Of a stretch of 13,017 nucleotides of DNA, positions 6,199 through 13,017 are shown piece by piece. Under the pieces are notes generated by a model. The model did not search any database. It saw only the letters and a list, made by a program, of their open reading frames with translations, and was not told the origin of the DNA. The stretch is from positions 1 to 13,017 of the forward strand of contig JAFZZX010000096.1 of the NCBI GenBank assembly GCA_017615515.1. Direction: 5' to 3'. The DNA comes from Clostridia bacterium. Its GTDB lineage: Bacteria; Bacillota; Clostridia; Christensenellales; CAG-1252. A program made the translations under genes and the position numbers. Position 1 is the stretch's first letter. Every line of letters begins with the position of its first letter.

Positions 6199-9100
6199 AT
6201 GATGGAAAACCTTTATATACGAGGGTTTGAGATATATAAAACCATATACGACACACTCGCCGGCGACAAAAAGTCGCTGGTTTTCGGCATATCCGACCCG
6301 CAGAAAGCACATCTTGCGGCGGCATCGCCCGTGCCTCTTTTATACATAGCGGACGGCGAAGCCCGCGCCCTCGAGGTCGCGGAAGAGATCGCCTCTTACG
6401 GCACGCCGTCGGTCTATCTTCCCCCCAAGGGCGACGTCCTTTTGGGCAAGCGCACGGACGCACGTTCCTATGCGCGCATCTCCGCGCTGTTAAAGGTGCT
6501 GAACGGGGAAACACGGGTGCTCGTGACGACGGTCGAGGCGATCTTCGGCTATTTGCCGCGCCCCGCCGATCTCCGCGCCCGTTCGCTGCGTATCGCCGTC
6601 GGGCAGGTCGTTTCGGTAGAGAGACTGCTTAGCGATCTCGTCCACGCGGGCTACGATCGCGTGATCTCCGCGCCGAAAAAGGGAGAGTTTCGCCTATCGG
6701 GCGACGCGCTCTCGGTTTTCCCGATCAATGCGGAGAATCCCGTCAAGATCGACATATTATACGACGAGGTCGAGAGTATCAAGATCTACGCGCCCGATTT
6801 TCTCGGCGTGATCGGCAAGGCGGACGAGCTCACCCTCGCGCCCGCGAGCGAACTCTTGCTGGACGAATCGGACGTCAAAGAGGCGTTCCGTCGCATCGAA
6901 GCGTCGCGCAAACTCCAGAATCGCTCCGCGCGGCTCCGCACCGACGAGATTCTATCCGATCTGACCCTGCGCGCCGCGGCGCATCCGTCCGACGGCGGCT
7001 TGACCTATCTGATCCCCTTTGTGAAAGAGCGGCTATGCACCGTTTTCGATTACCTCGGCGGCTATTCCGCCTTTGTGGACGAGCCGAAAAAGATTTTCGA
7101 GGGCTTTTCACGCTTTCTCATCGACCATTTCGGCAGGGTGCATCGCCTATCGGAAGACGGCGAGGTCTTATCCGCGCACCGTGAATCCGTCGCCTCGGAG
7201 CGGGAGATCATGGGGGCGCTGTCCGCGATGCCTCAGGTCGGTGCGTCCTCTTTCAGCGAGAGGATCAGCGGCAGGAGCGGCGCGTTTTATCTGAATTCGG
7301 CTTCTCTGCCGAACTATATCAAGAATACCAATATGTTCGTCGGCTTCATAGAGGACGAACTGCAAGAAGGGCGGCGCGTCCTCGTCTTCACGCAGGACGA
7401 GGAGCGACGGCAGGCGCTCGAACGGCTGCTGGGCGATCACGCCTCGTCGGTCGAGTACGTCCCCGCCAAATTGCGGCACGGGTTCGTGTCCAAAAGCGAG
7501 CGGACGACCTACGTCGGCAGCGGCGATTTCCTGTCGCCGACCTCGGCGCTCCGTCTGCCGAAGCGTCCCTTGATCGCCCCTAAGATCGGGGACTATATCG
7601 TGCACGAAGACTTCGGCATCGGCAGATGTCTCGGGCTGACTCATATCAAGAATTACGCGGGCGAGGGGGATTATCTCGCGATCCAATACGCGGGGCAAAA
7701 CAAGATCTATCTGCCGGTGTCGCAGATGGATATGGTGACGCTTTACAGCGGGTCGGAGACCGAACCGCAACTGTCCGATCCCAATAAAGAGGAGTTCCAA
7801 AAGGAGAAGGCGAAGGCGAAAAAGTCGATCCGCAAGATGGCGCTCGACCTCGTCGACCTATACGCCAAGCGTGAGCGGAGCGAGGGTTTCGTCTATCCCG
7901 AGGGCGGAGAGGCGATGCGCGCTTTTGAGGAGAAGTTCCCGTACGAGGAGACCGAAGGGCAGCTCGCCGCGATCGAGGACATACGCCAAGATATGGAGAA
8001 AGGCAAGGTCATGGATAGGCTCCTCTGCGGCGACGTCGGATACGGCAAGACCGAGGTCGCGCTCCGCGCCGCCTTCCGCACCGTGCTCGCGGGCAAGCAG
8101 GTCGCCTTTTTGGCGCCCACGACCATTCTCGCCGAACAGCATTACCGCACCGCGTCCGAGCGCTTCGCGCCTTTTGGGGTGAAATGCGCGTGTCTGACTC
8201 GTTTTTGCACGCAAAAAGAGGTGAAGGAGATCTTAAAAGGCGTTCGCAACGGCTCGATCGAGATCCTCGTCGGCACCCACCGACTGCTCGGCAAGGACGT
8301 GGAGTTTGCTGACGTCGGTCTACTCGTTCTCGACGAAGAACAGCGCTTCGGCGTGGAGCATAAGGAGAAGATCAAAGCGCTCCGCACGAGCATCAACGTG
8401 CTGTCGATGTCCGCGACCCCGATCCCGCGCACCCTCCACATGGCGCTCTCGGGCATTCGCGACATCAGCGTGATCGACACGCCGCCCAAGAACAGAAAGC
8501 CCGTCCGCACCGTCGTCGCGGAATATACCGTCGCGATGTTGAAAGAGGCGGTCGGCGCGGAACTCGCGCGCGGTGGGCAAGTCTTTATCCTCTACAACAA
8601 CATCGCAAAGCTCGAACTCTACGCCTCGGCGGTCAAGGAGCTCTTCCCCGACGCGCTCGTCGTGACGGGACACGGGCGAATGGCGGCGGCGGAGCTCGAG
8701 GAAAATATCCGCAAGTTTTATCTGAGGCAGGCGGACATTTTGATCTGCACGACCATCATCGAGAACGGCATCGACATCCCCGACGCGAATACCCTCGTCG
8801 TTCTCGAAGCGGACAAGCTCGGGCTGTCGCAGATGTACCAACTCAAGGGACGCGTAGGGAGAAGCGCGCGCCTTGCCTACGCCTATTTCACCTATCCGTC
8901 AGGCACTCTTTTGACGGGTGACGCGGAGAAGCGGCTCCGCGCTCTCGCCGAAAACGGCGACCTCGGCAGCGGCTATCGTCTCGCGATGATGGATCTCGAG
9001 ATTCGCGGCGCGGGCAACGTGCTCGGCGCGGAGCAGCACGGACACATCGAGAAGGTCGGCTACGAAATGTATGGCACTATTCTTCGCTTAGCGATCGCCG

Positions 9101-9582
9101 AGTTGAACGGCGAAGCGCTCCCCGAAACGGGCGGGGTGGAAATGATCGTCAAAGCGGACGCCTATCTCCCCTCGGAGTATATCCCGAGCGAGCTCGCGCG
9201 CATTCGGTATTATAAAAAGATCGCCGCCATCAAGGACGAAGCGGGCAAGAGCGCCGTGCTGACCGAGATGGAGACCGACTTCGGCATGCCGCCCGTCAAG
9301 GCGCATACCCTCGTGCAGATCGCCTTGCTCAAAGGCCTCGCGTCGGTTCTTCCCGTCAAGAGGATCAGCGTGGACAGCAGGGACGTATCGATCCTCTATA
9401 CCGATCCGGATTTCCCGACGAGTGCGGCGATGCGGAACGCCCTCGCCCTTCTCTCGGGAGAGCTGCGCGAGGGGGACAAGTCCGAGGGCGAGATCCGATA
9501 CGTCTTGAAAGCAGGTTCGGTCACGGCGCGGATCGGCGTGATGATCCGTTTCGTGAAGGCGCTTCGCGGGGAAGCGGTGTGA
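6199..9582 (+). CDS. mfd: Transcription-repair coupling factor
   Basis: Mfd is a DNA translocase that removes RNA polymerase stalled at lesions and recruits UvrA. The 1127 residues cover the whole protein (family about 1150-1180). Residues 1-~350 are the UvrB-like damage-coupling part, which lacks helicase motifs. About 465-530 is the CarD-like RNA polymerase-binding domain (KIGDYIVHEDFGIGRCLGL). The translocase follows with Walker A GDVGYGKT (611-618), DEEQ (712-715), SAT (738-740) and GRVGR (884-888). The C-terminal TRCF domain occupies roughly 985-1075. Two adjacent ATGs (6199, 6202) have no clear ribosome binding site, so expression may depend on coupling to pth 12 bases upstream. A 6-bp hairpin CGCTTC/GAAGCG (9560-9576) with TTTTTT at 9583-9588 sits at the gene end, but the gap before the T run makes it a poor terminator. 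Confidence 0.98.
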   Translation: MMENLYIRGFEIYKTIYDTLAGDKKSLVFGISDPQKAHLAAASPVPLLYIADGEARALEVAEEIASYGTPSVYLPPKGDVLLGKRTDARSYARISALLKVLNGETRVLVTTVEAIFGYLPRPADLRARSLRIAVGQVVSVERLLSDLVHAGYDRVISAPKKGEFRLSGDALSVFPINAENPVKIDILYDEVESIKIYAPDFLGVIGKADELTLAPASELLLDESDVKEAFRRIEASRKLQNRSARLRTDEILSDLTLRAAAHPSDGGLTYLIPFVKERLCTVFDYLGGYSAFVDEPKKIFEGFSRFLIDHFGRVHRLSEDGEVLSAHRESVASEREIMGALSAMPQVGASSFSERISGRSGAFYLNSASLPNYIKNTNMFVGFIEDELQEGRRVLVFTQDEERRQALERLLGDHASSVEYVPAKLRHGFVSKSERTTYVGSGDFLSPTSALRLPKRPLIAPKIGDYIVHEDFGIGRCLGLTHIKNYAGEGDYLAIQYAGQNKIYLPVSQMDMVTLYSGSETEPQLSDPNKEEFQKEKAKAKKSIRKMALDLVDLYAKRERSEGFVYPEGGEAMRAFEEKFPYEETEGQLAAIEDIRQDMEKGKVMDRLLCGDVGYGKTEVALRAAFRTVLAGKQVAFLAPTTILAEQHYRTASERFAPFGVKCACLTRFCTQKEVKEILKGVRNGSIEILVGTHRLLGKDVEFADVGLLVLDEEQRFGVEHKEKIKALRTSINVLSMSATPIPRTLHMALSGIRDISVIDTPPKNRKPVRTVVAEYTVAMLKEAVGAELARGGQVFILYNNIAKLELYASAVKELFPDALVVTGHGRMAAAELEENIRKFYLRQADILICTTIIENGIDIPDANTLVVLEADKLGLSQMYQLKGRVGRSARLAYAYFTYPSGTLLTGDAEKRLRALAENGDLGSGYRLAMMDLEIRGAGNVLGAEQHGHIEKVGYEMYGTILRLAIAELNGEALPETGGVEMIVKADAYLPSEYIPSELARIRYYKKIAAIKDEAGKSAVLTEMETDFGMPPVKAHTLVQIALLKGLASVLPVKRISVDSRDVSILYTDPDFPTSAAMRNALALLSGELREGDKSEGEIRYVLKAGSVTARIGVMIRFVKALRGEAV

Positions 9583-9640
9583 TTTTTTCGCCTTGTCGAT
9601 TATATTTCGGGATCCGACGCGTAAAAATACCGATATTGGC

Positions 9641-9669
9641 TTGCGTCGCGGCGCTTAATTATGTATAAT
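9641..9669 (+). promoter_or_regulatory. Promoter for the PrsA-like lipoprotein gene
   Basis: A perfect -10 TATAAT (9664-9669) lies 17 bases after TTGCGT (9641-9646), which matches only the TTG part of the -35 consensus. An inverted pair CGACGC (9615-9620) and GCGTCG (9643-9648) overlaps the -35 region and could be an operator. That role is inferred. The start point is expected near 9676. Confidence 0.6.
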
Positions 9670-9693
9670 ATACAAGTACATCATGCTTTACGA

Positions 9694-9728
9694 GGGTGCG
9701 TGCGCGCACGAACCCGGTCGCTATAGCG
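9694..9728 (+). promoter_or_regulatory. Two palindromes in the 5' leader of the lipoprotein gene
   Basis: GGGTGCGTGC (9694-9703) pairs with GCACGAACCC (9706-9715) with one mismatch. Immediately after is the perfect 10-bp palindrome CGCTATAGCG (9719-9728). Both lie between the -10 box and the likely ATG, in a leader with no visible Shine-Dalgarno site. They could be a binding site or an RNA structure controlling translation. The sequence alone does not decide. Confidence 0.35.
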
Positions 9729-9749
9729 GCAAAAATGAGTTTATCGTCA

Positions 9750-11969
9750 ATGAAAAAGAAACTGCTCGTTTTACTGATCGTTTTGGTCCTTGCGGCGTCG
9801 ATGATCGTTGCAACCGCCTGCAATGACAGCGGTATGATCGTCAAGAACAAAGAGCGCGATTTTACGCAAGCCACGGCAACCGTGACTTATAAAGATCGTG
9901 CCGCGCAGGTGGACAAACTCGAACTCAACGCGACGATTTACAATTTCGTTTATCAATACTATTACTACTACCAGCAGGGCTATATCGGGCAGGACAGTTA
10001 TCAGTCCGTCCTCGACAACATCGAGAAGAGCTACGACCAAGCGAACGAGAGTCTCGCGAAGAGCGAAGCCTATACCTTGAAGTGCATTGACGAGCTCTAT
10101 ACCCTCGTGCAGAACGGCACCGACGCGAACGCGAAGGCGAAGGCTGCCGCCGCATCCACCGTCGGCAAGGCGTACAACGCGGCGGATCGCATCAAGGAGA
10201 TCGAGAGCGTGCTCCCCCTCAAGGACTTGATCGCCGCCGTCGAGGCTTATAACAAAGAAAGACAAGAGGCGTTCGACTCCTTGCGTGAAGAATACGAAAA
10301 GGAGATCGCGAACGCGACCGTAACGAGCAAGTCCACCGAGAACGTCGACAAACTCGTCGTCACCGCTCCGTGGAAGACCACCTACGAGAAGGGCGAATCT
10401 CTCGTCGAGAACGGGCTCGCCGTCAAGGTCGTCTATAAGGATCAGACCGAGGTCGTCCTCGAGAGGAGCGACTACACGGTCACCGGATTTAGCAGCGACG
10501 AGGTGGGAGAGGACAAAGAGGTCACCGTGACCTTCGGCAATACGACCGAGACCTTCACGGTCGATATCGTCGCGGCGTTGCCTTCTCGTCCCGCCATACC
10601 CAAAGAGGATGAGGAAGAGGAAGAGAAGACCGTAGTGCCCGATCTGTTCGAGGTTGATCTCGACAAGCAGATCGAGGAAGCAAAGACCACGGACGCCACC
10701 CTTTACAAGACCCTCAAAGAGGTCAAGCGCAGGCTTGAAAAGCAGATGTCTTCAAACTATCGCAGCTACGAATATTATTATCTGTCCGCGCTCAAGGAGC
10801 AGGTCGTGACCGCTTGCGAAGAGATCAAGGGCAAGGACGCTTCCGTGACCGCGGCGGAGATCACCGCGGAGTTCACCAAGAAACTCGAGGAGCAGAAGCA
10901 GGCGCTGTTGCTCGGCTCCACCAAGTACAGCGACGCGTCGGATGCTTCTTCCGTGAAGTCGCAGATCGTGCACAAGGACGGCAAGGTCTTCTACGTGAGA
11001 AACCTTTTGTTCAAGATCACCGACGACCTGCAAGCCGAGTACGATGAGTTCAAGGCGGAGAAAGTCGCGAACGACGAAGCGCTCGAGCTGTATCTGAACG
11101 GCTTGATCGATCAGACCAAATTGCACGCGAGCAACGTCGAGTACGACAAGGACGCCAAGTGCGAGAACGAAGAATGCGACTGTATTTACTGCTCGAATTA
11201 CGTCGGGGAGTCTTCCGAGCACAAGGAAGATTGCACCTGCGTGAAGTGCCCGACCAAGAAATTCGTGGATTCCATCACCTATGTGAACGCCGACAACGGC
11301 GAAGAGGCGACCTTGAACGCGGACGAGGAGGGCACCTTCAATATCCTGACGGTACTGAACGCGGTTTGCAGCGACCTCAAGGCGCTCAGCGAAGCGGACG
11401 GTACGACCGCGACCGATATGATCAAGGCGTTTGACAAGTGGACGTATATGCTGAACGACGACGACGGCGCGTTTAGCGCGCTCAGCGATGGCAAGGTCGG
11501 CTACGGTCTCAGCATGGACGAGAGCAGCTACGTCGAGAACTTCACCGCACTTTCCCGTGCGCTCGCATACGGCACGGCGGCGGAGAAGGCGGAATGGCAC
11601 GTCGTCGGCGAGGGCGTCGGCTCCTTCGGCTGGTGCTACACCAATTACGGCATCCACGTCGTGATGCTTTCGGGCTATGCGCTCGAGGATCCCGAGGCGG
11701 CGGGTGTGACCGATCTCGGTGGCGGCCTCTATGCGATCTCTCAAGACGCGATCACCGATTACGCTTCCTATAAGCCTGCGACCGATGACGACCTCGCGAA
11801 GGGCACCTTGATTTACGAGATCAAGGAGCAGCTCTTGTCCGACAAGAAGGACAACCTCGTCGGCAACTTCAAAAAGGACTTCTACCAAAATACCATCGAC
11901 CAAGAGGTCAAGATCACCTATTACAGCAAGACGTATAAGGACTTGATCGAGCAGTACAAGCAAGACTGA
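9750..11969 (+). CDS. PrsA/parvulin-like foldase lipoprotein with Ig-like domain and Cys cluster
   Basis: Likely an exported, lipid-anchored folding factor. Residues 1-24 are a lipoprotein signal: MKKK, a hydrophobic core and VATAC with C24, though alanine at -3 is not ideal. Residues ~50-195 resemble the Tyr-rich, helical SurA/PrsA N-terminal region. About 198-273 is a bacterial Ig-like (group 3) domain, followed by an acidic linker (~284-304). A degenerate parvulin fold follows: FYVRNLLFKI (~414-423) as its first strand, AFDKWTYMLNDDDGAF...GYGLS and YVENF in the middle, YGIHVVML (H636) at the end. The usual first-strand histidine is N418. Between the first strand and the middle sits an insertion with seven cysteines (C471, C476, C478, C481, C495, C497, C500) in two C-x-C-x2-C knuckles. 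Position after mfd matches prsA in Firmicutes. I chose the ATG at 9750 for the MKKK signal; ATG 9735 and GTG 9696 are in frame and none has a good ribosome binding site. Isomerase activity is uncertain. Confidence 0.75.
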   Translation: MKKKLLVLLIVLVLAASMIVATACNDSGMIVKNKERDFTQATATVTYKDRAAQVDKLELNATIYNFVYQYYYYYQQGYIGQDSYQSVLDNIEKSYDQANESLAKSEAYTLKCIDELYTLVQNGTDANAKAKAAAASTVGKAYNAADRIKEIESVLPLKDLIAAVEAYNKERQEAFDSLREEYEKEIANATVTSKSTENVDKLVVTAPWKTTYEKGESLVENGLAVKVVYKDQTEVVLERSDYTVTGFSSDEVGEDKEVTVTFGNTTETFTVDIVAALPSRPAIPKEDEEEEEKTVVPDLFEVDLDKQIEEAKTTDATLYKTLKEVKRRLEKQMSSNYRSYEYYYLSALKEQVVTACEEIKGKDASVTAAEITAEFTKKLEEQKQALLLGSTKYSDASDASSVKSQIVHKDGKVFYVRNLLFKITDDLQAEYDEFKAEKVANDEALELYLNGLIDQTKLHASNVEYDKDAKCENEECDCIYCSNYVGESSEHKEDCTCVKCPTKKFVDSITYVNADNGEEATLNADEEGTFNILTVLNAVCSDLKALSEADGTTATDMIKAFDKWTYMLNDDDGAFSALSDGKVGYGLSMDESSYVENFTALSRALAYGTAAEKAEWHVVGEGVGSFGWCYTNYGIHVVMLSGYALEDPEAAGVTDLGGGLYAISQDAITDYASYKPATDDDLAKGTLIYEIKEQLLSDKKDNLVGNFKKDFYQNTIDQEVKITYYSKTYKDLIEQYKQD

Positions 11970-11976
11970 TCGCGAA

Positions 11977-12006
11977 AGAGCCGACCCGATGCGTCGGCTC
12001 TATTTT
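11977..12006 (+). terminator. Hairpin terminator after the lipoprotein gene
   Basis: A perfect 9-bp stem, AGAGCCGAC (11977-11985) with GTCGGCTCT (11993-12001), and a 7-base loop are followed by ATTTT. The stem is strong and the T run is short, so termination may be partial and some readthrough into the Nudix gene is possible. No separate promoter is visible in the 47 bases before that gene. Confidence 0.7.
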
Positions 12007-12016
12007 CGGAGAGAAT

Positions 12017-12598
12017 ATGAAAGGTTACGAAGACAGAGAATACAATGCGGGCAAGGACTTCACCGAGACGACCGACCAAGAGAACTATCTTTTCAAAGGG
12101 GCGATCATCAACCTCAGAAAGGATAGGATCCTGCTTCCGAATGGCAAGACCGCGCCGCGTGAATACGTCGAGCATCGCGGTGGCGTAGCCGTCCTTGCCG
12201 TGGACGAGAATGGGTGCGTGCCGCTCGTCAGGCAGTATCGCTATCCGCTCCGCTCCCACTTGTGGGAGATCCCCGCTGGCAAGCTCGAAGTCGGCGAAGA
12301 GCCCGATAGCGCCATCGTGCGCGAATTACGGGAAGAGACCGGTCTCGAGGCGAAGAGCATTCGCTCCCTCGGTAGGTTCTACGCGACCTGCGGTTACAGC
12401 AACGAGATCATTCGTTTGTATCTCGCGACGGGGCTGACCTACGTCGGCGCGAAACCCGACGAGGACGAGTTCCTCGAGATCAAGTATTTCCCGATCGACG
12501 AACTGTACGAGAAGTGCGTAGCGGGCGAGATCGAGGACAGCAAGACGCTCGTCGCGATCTTGACCTACCAAGCGCGAAAGGCGGCGGGAACGCTCTGA
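12017..12598 (+). CDS. nudF: Nudix hydrolase, ADP-ribose pyrophosphatase type
   Basis: These enzymes hydrolyse ADP-ribose or similar nucleoside diphosphates linked to another group, giving AMP and ribose-5-phosphate. The 193 residues match the family. The full Nudix box G-x5-E-x7-R-E-U-x-E-E-x-G-U lies at 88-110 (G88, E94, R102-E103-L, E106-E, G109-L), preceded by VPLVRQYRYPLRSHLWEIPAGKLE, the form typical of ADP-ribose pyrophosphatases. An N-terminal beta-sheet region (FKGAIINLRKDRILLPNGK...REYVEHRGGVAVLAVDENG) is also characteristic of that group. The ATG at 12017 follows GGAGAG (12008-12013). It is the last gene before a 16S promoter. Substrate specificity is inferred from family resemblance only. 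Confidence 0.9.
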   Translation: MKGYEDREYNAGKDFTETTDQENYLFKGAIINLRKDRILLPNGKTAPREYVEHRGGVAVLAVDENGCVPLVRQYRYPLRSHLWEIPAGKLEVGEEPDSAIVRELREETGLEAKSIRSLGRFYATCGYSNEIIRLYLATGLTYVGAKPDEDEFLEIKYFPIDELYEKCVAGEIEDSKTLVAILTYQARKAAGTL

Positions 12599-12755
12599 TC
12601 TTATCGTTTTTCCGCCCGCGCGCGGGCGCGGGAGTGCGCGTGAGCACGCTCGTGCGATATATATAAGGTATAGCCGCCCGAACGTGGGTGATTGTGGTTG
12701 TTTTTGGCAAAAAAACACAAGATATAGTGTTTTCCGCAGCGCGCTTTCGCCCCCG
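12599..12755. repeat. Gene-free spacer with a 16-bp perfect GC palindrome
   Basis: CGCCCGCG and CGCGGGCG abut at 12613-12628, a perfect 16-bp palindrome with no loop, just after the Nudix stop. There is no T run on the 3' side of either strand, so it is not a normal terminator. A weaker hairpin AAAACAC (12712-12718) with GTGTTTT (12727-12733) follows, and GCGTG-AG-CACGC lies near 12638-12649. I see no coding potential here. Confidence 0.6.
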
Positions 12756-12805
12756 AAAAACTTTTCCGAAAAAAGTCCTAATTTTTCGTAAAAATATCGA
12801 AAAAA
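12756..12805 (+). promoter_or_regulatory. Phased A/T tracts (UP-element-like) upstream of the 16S promoter
   Basis: AAAAA (12756-12760), AAAAAA (12769-12774), TTTTT (12782-12786), AAAAA (12790-12794) and AAAAAA (12800-12805) recur at roughly 8-13-base steps directly before the -35 box. This is the layout expected of curved DNA or an alpha-CTD-binding UP element at rRNA promoters. It stands out sharply against the GC-rich surroundings. The function is inferred. Confidence 0.6.
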
Positions 12806-12809
12806 CCTG

Positions 12810-12838
12810 TTGACAAGGCTTTTTTTTCTTGCTATGAT
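12810..12838 (+). promoter_or_regulatory. 16S rRNA promoter
   Basis: TTGACA (12810-12815) and TATGAT (12833-12838) are 17 bases apart, with an 8-T tract in the spacer. The start point should lie near 12845. The -35 is perfect and the -10 differs from consensus at one base. It precedes a 140-base leader and the 16S start, in the same orientation as all genes here. Confidence 0.93.
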
Positions 12839-12844
12839 ATAGAG

Positions 12845-12974
12845 GTTATCGCCCGAAAGGGGGGTAACAAGCGAAACTTCAAAACAAAATAGATTAAGCA
12901 AAGATTAAAGCAAGTGATTTCTGTCAATTCATAATTTATTATGAGTTTTGAGCGTGTTCCCGAGAGGGAGCACG
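12845..12974 (+). other. Structured 16S leader with two GNRA-capped hairpins
   Basis: At the expected RNA 5' end, 12845-12854 pairs with 12859-12868 around a GAAA tetraloop (one mismatch, one G-U). Just before the 16S, CGTGTTCCC (12953-12961) pairs with GGGAGCACG (12966-12974) around GAGA. Between them, AACTTCA (12875-12881) and AATAGA (12888-12893) are complementary to the trailer blocks at 161-167 and 154-159. CATAA-TTTA-TTATG (12930-12943) is a further small hairpin. The processing role is inferred from position and pairing. Confidence 0.65.
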
Positions 12975-12987
12975 GAAAACCAAGATT

Positions 12988-13017
12988 AAACTTAAGAGTT
13001 TGATCCTGGCTCAGGAC
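12988..13017 (+). rRNA. rrs: 16S rRNA, 5' end (partial)
   Basis: AGAGTTTGATCCTGGCTCAG at 12995-13014 is the conserved 16S region starting at E. coli position 8, which puts the mature 5' end at about 12988. The gene runs off the window. Orientation is the same as the 16S tail at position 1. Confidence 0.97.

Noticed and set aside
9560..9588. Terminator at the end of mfd (CGCTTC/GAAGCG then TTTTTT)
   Set aside because: The stem is only 6 bp and the T run starts 6 bases after it, so it does not meet the usual form. It could still cause weak pausing.
10752..11963. 403-codon minus-strand frame opposite the lipoprotein gene
   Set aside because: Valine/leucine-rich shadow generated by the Asp/Glu/Lys-rich + strand codons. 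No start signal or recognisable domain.
12925..12936. CAATTCATAATT in the 16S leader as a fourth heptad element
   Set aside because: It shares 12 bases with copy 1, but neither conserved arm is present and the sequence is AT-rich low complexity, so chance is likely.

Overview
The window looks like chromosome from a GC-rich Gram-positive bacterium of the Clostridia type, probably an uncultivated, Christensenellales-like lineage. That placement is inferred. It rests on sigma-A-type consensus promoters, strong purine ribosome binding sites, a 16S tail ending in the anti-Shine-Dalgarno bases, and the Firmicutes order glmU-(prs)-pth-mfd-prsA. All seven protein genes lie on the + strand.

Ends. The window opens with the last ~25 bases of a 16S rRNA gene and closes with the first ~30 bases of another 16S gene in the same orientation. 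The opening 16S is followed by a short trailer and a strong intrinsic terminator (171-209), with no tRNA, 23S or 5S, so this 16S is transcribed alone. The closing 16S has its own consensus promoter (12810-12838), phased upstream A/T tracts and a structured leader. Leader and trailer contain complementary blocks that could form a pre-16S processing stem.

Left intergenic region (about 210-640). No credible gene is present. It holds an imperfect ~120-bp palindrome (266-386) with a nested hairpin at its centre, then two copies of a compact repeat made of a conserved arm, a run of AATTCNN heptads and a second conserved arm. A third copy lies inverted at 2721-2783 and reaches the stop codon of fhs.

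Genes. A perfect-consensus promoter (643-671) drives a small GNAT acetyltransferase translationally coupled (4-base overlap) to fhs, formate-tetrahydrofolate ligase. After the inverted repeat come glnS (glutaminyl-tRNA synthetase), a GlmU-like protein with an intact acetyltransferase half and a shrunken, apparently inactive uridyltransferase half, pth (peptidyl-tRNA hydrolase) and mfd (transcription-repair coupling factor), closely spaced as in one operon. A separate promoter precedes a large PrsA/parvulin-like lipoprotein carrying an Ig-like domain and an unusual seven-cysteine insertion. A hairpin terminator and a Nudix ADP-ribose pyrophosphatase-type gene follow. A 211-bp spacer with a 16-bp perfect GC palindrome leads to the 16S promoter.

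Together the genes serve housekeeping: one-carbon supply, tRNA charging and recycling, cell-wall precursor acetylation, DNA repair, export folding and nucleotide clean-up. The most unusual items are the lone 16S unit, the heptad repeat family, the degenerate GlmU and the Cys-cluster foldase. I saw no CRISPR, transposase, phage or toxin-antitoxin genes.
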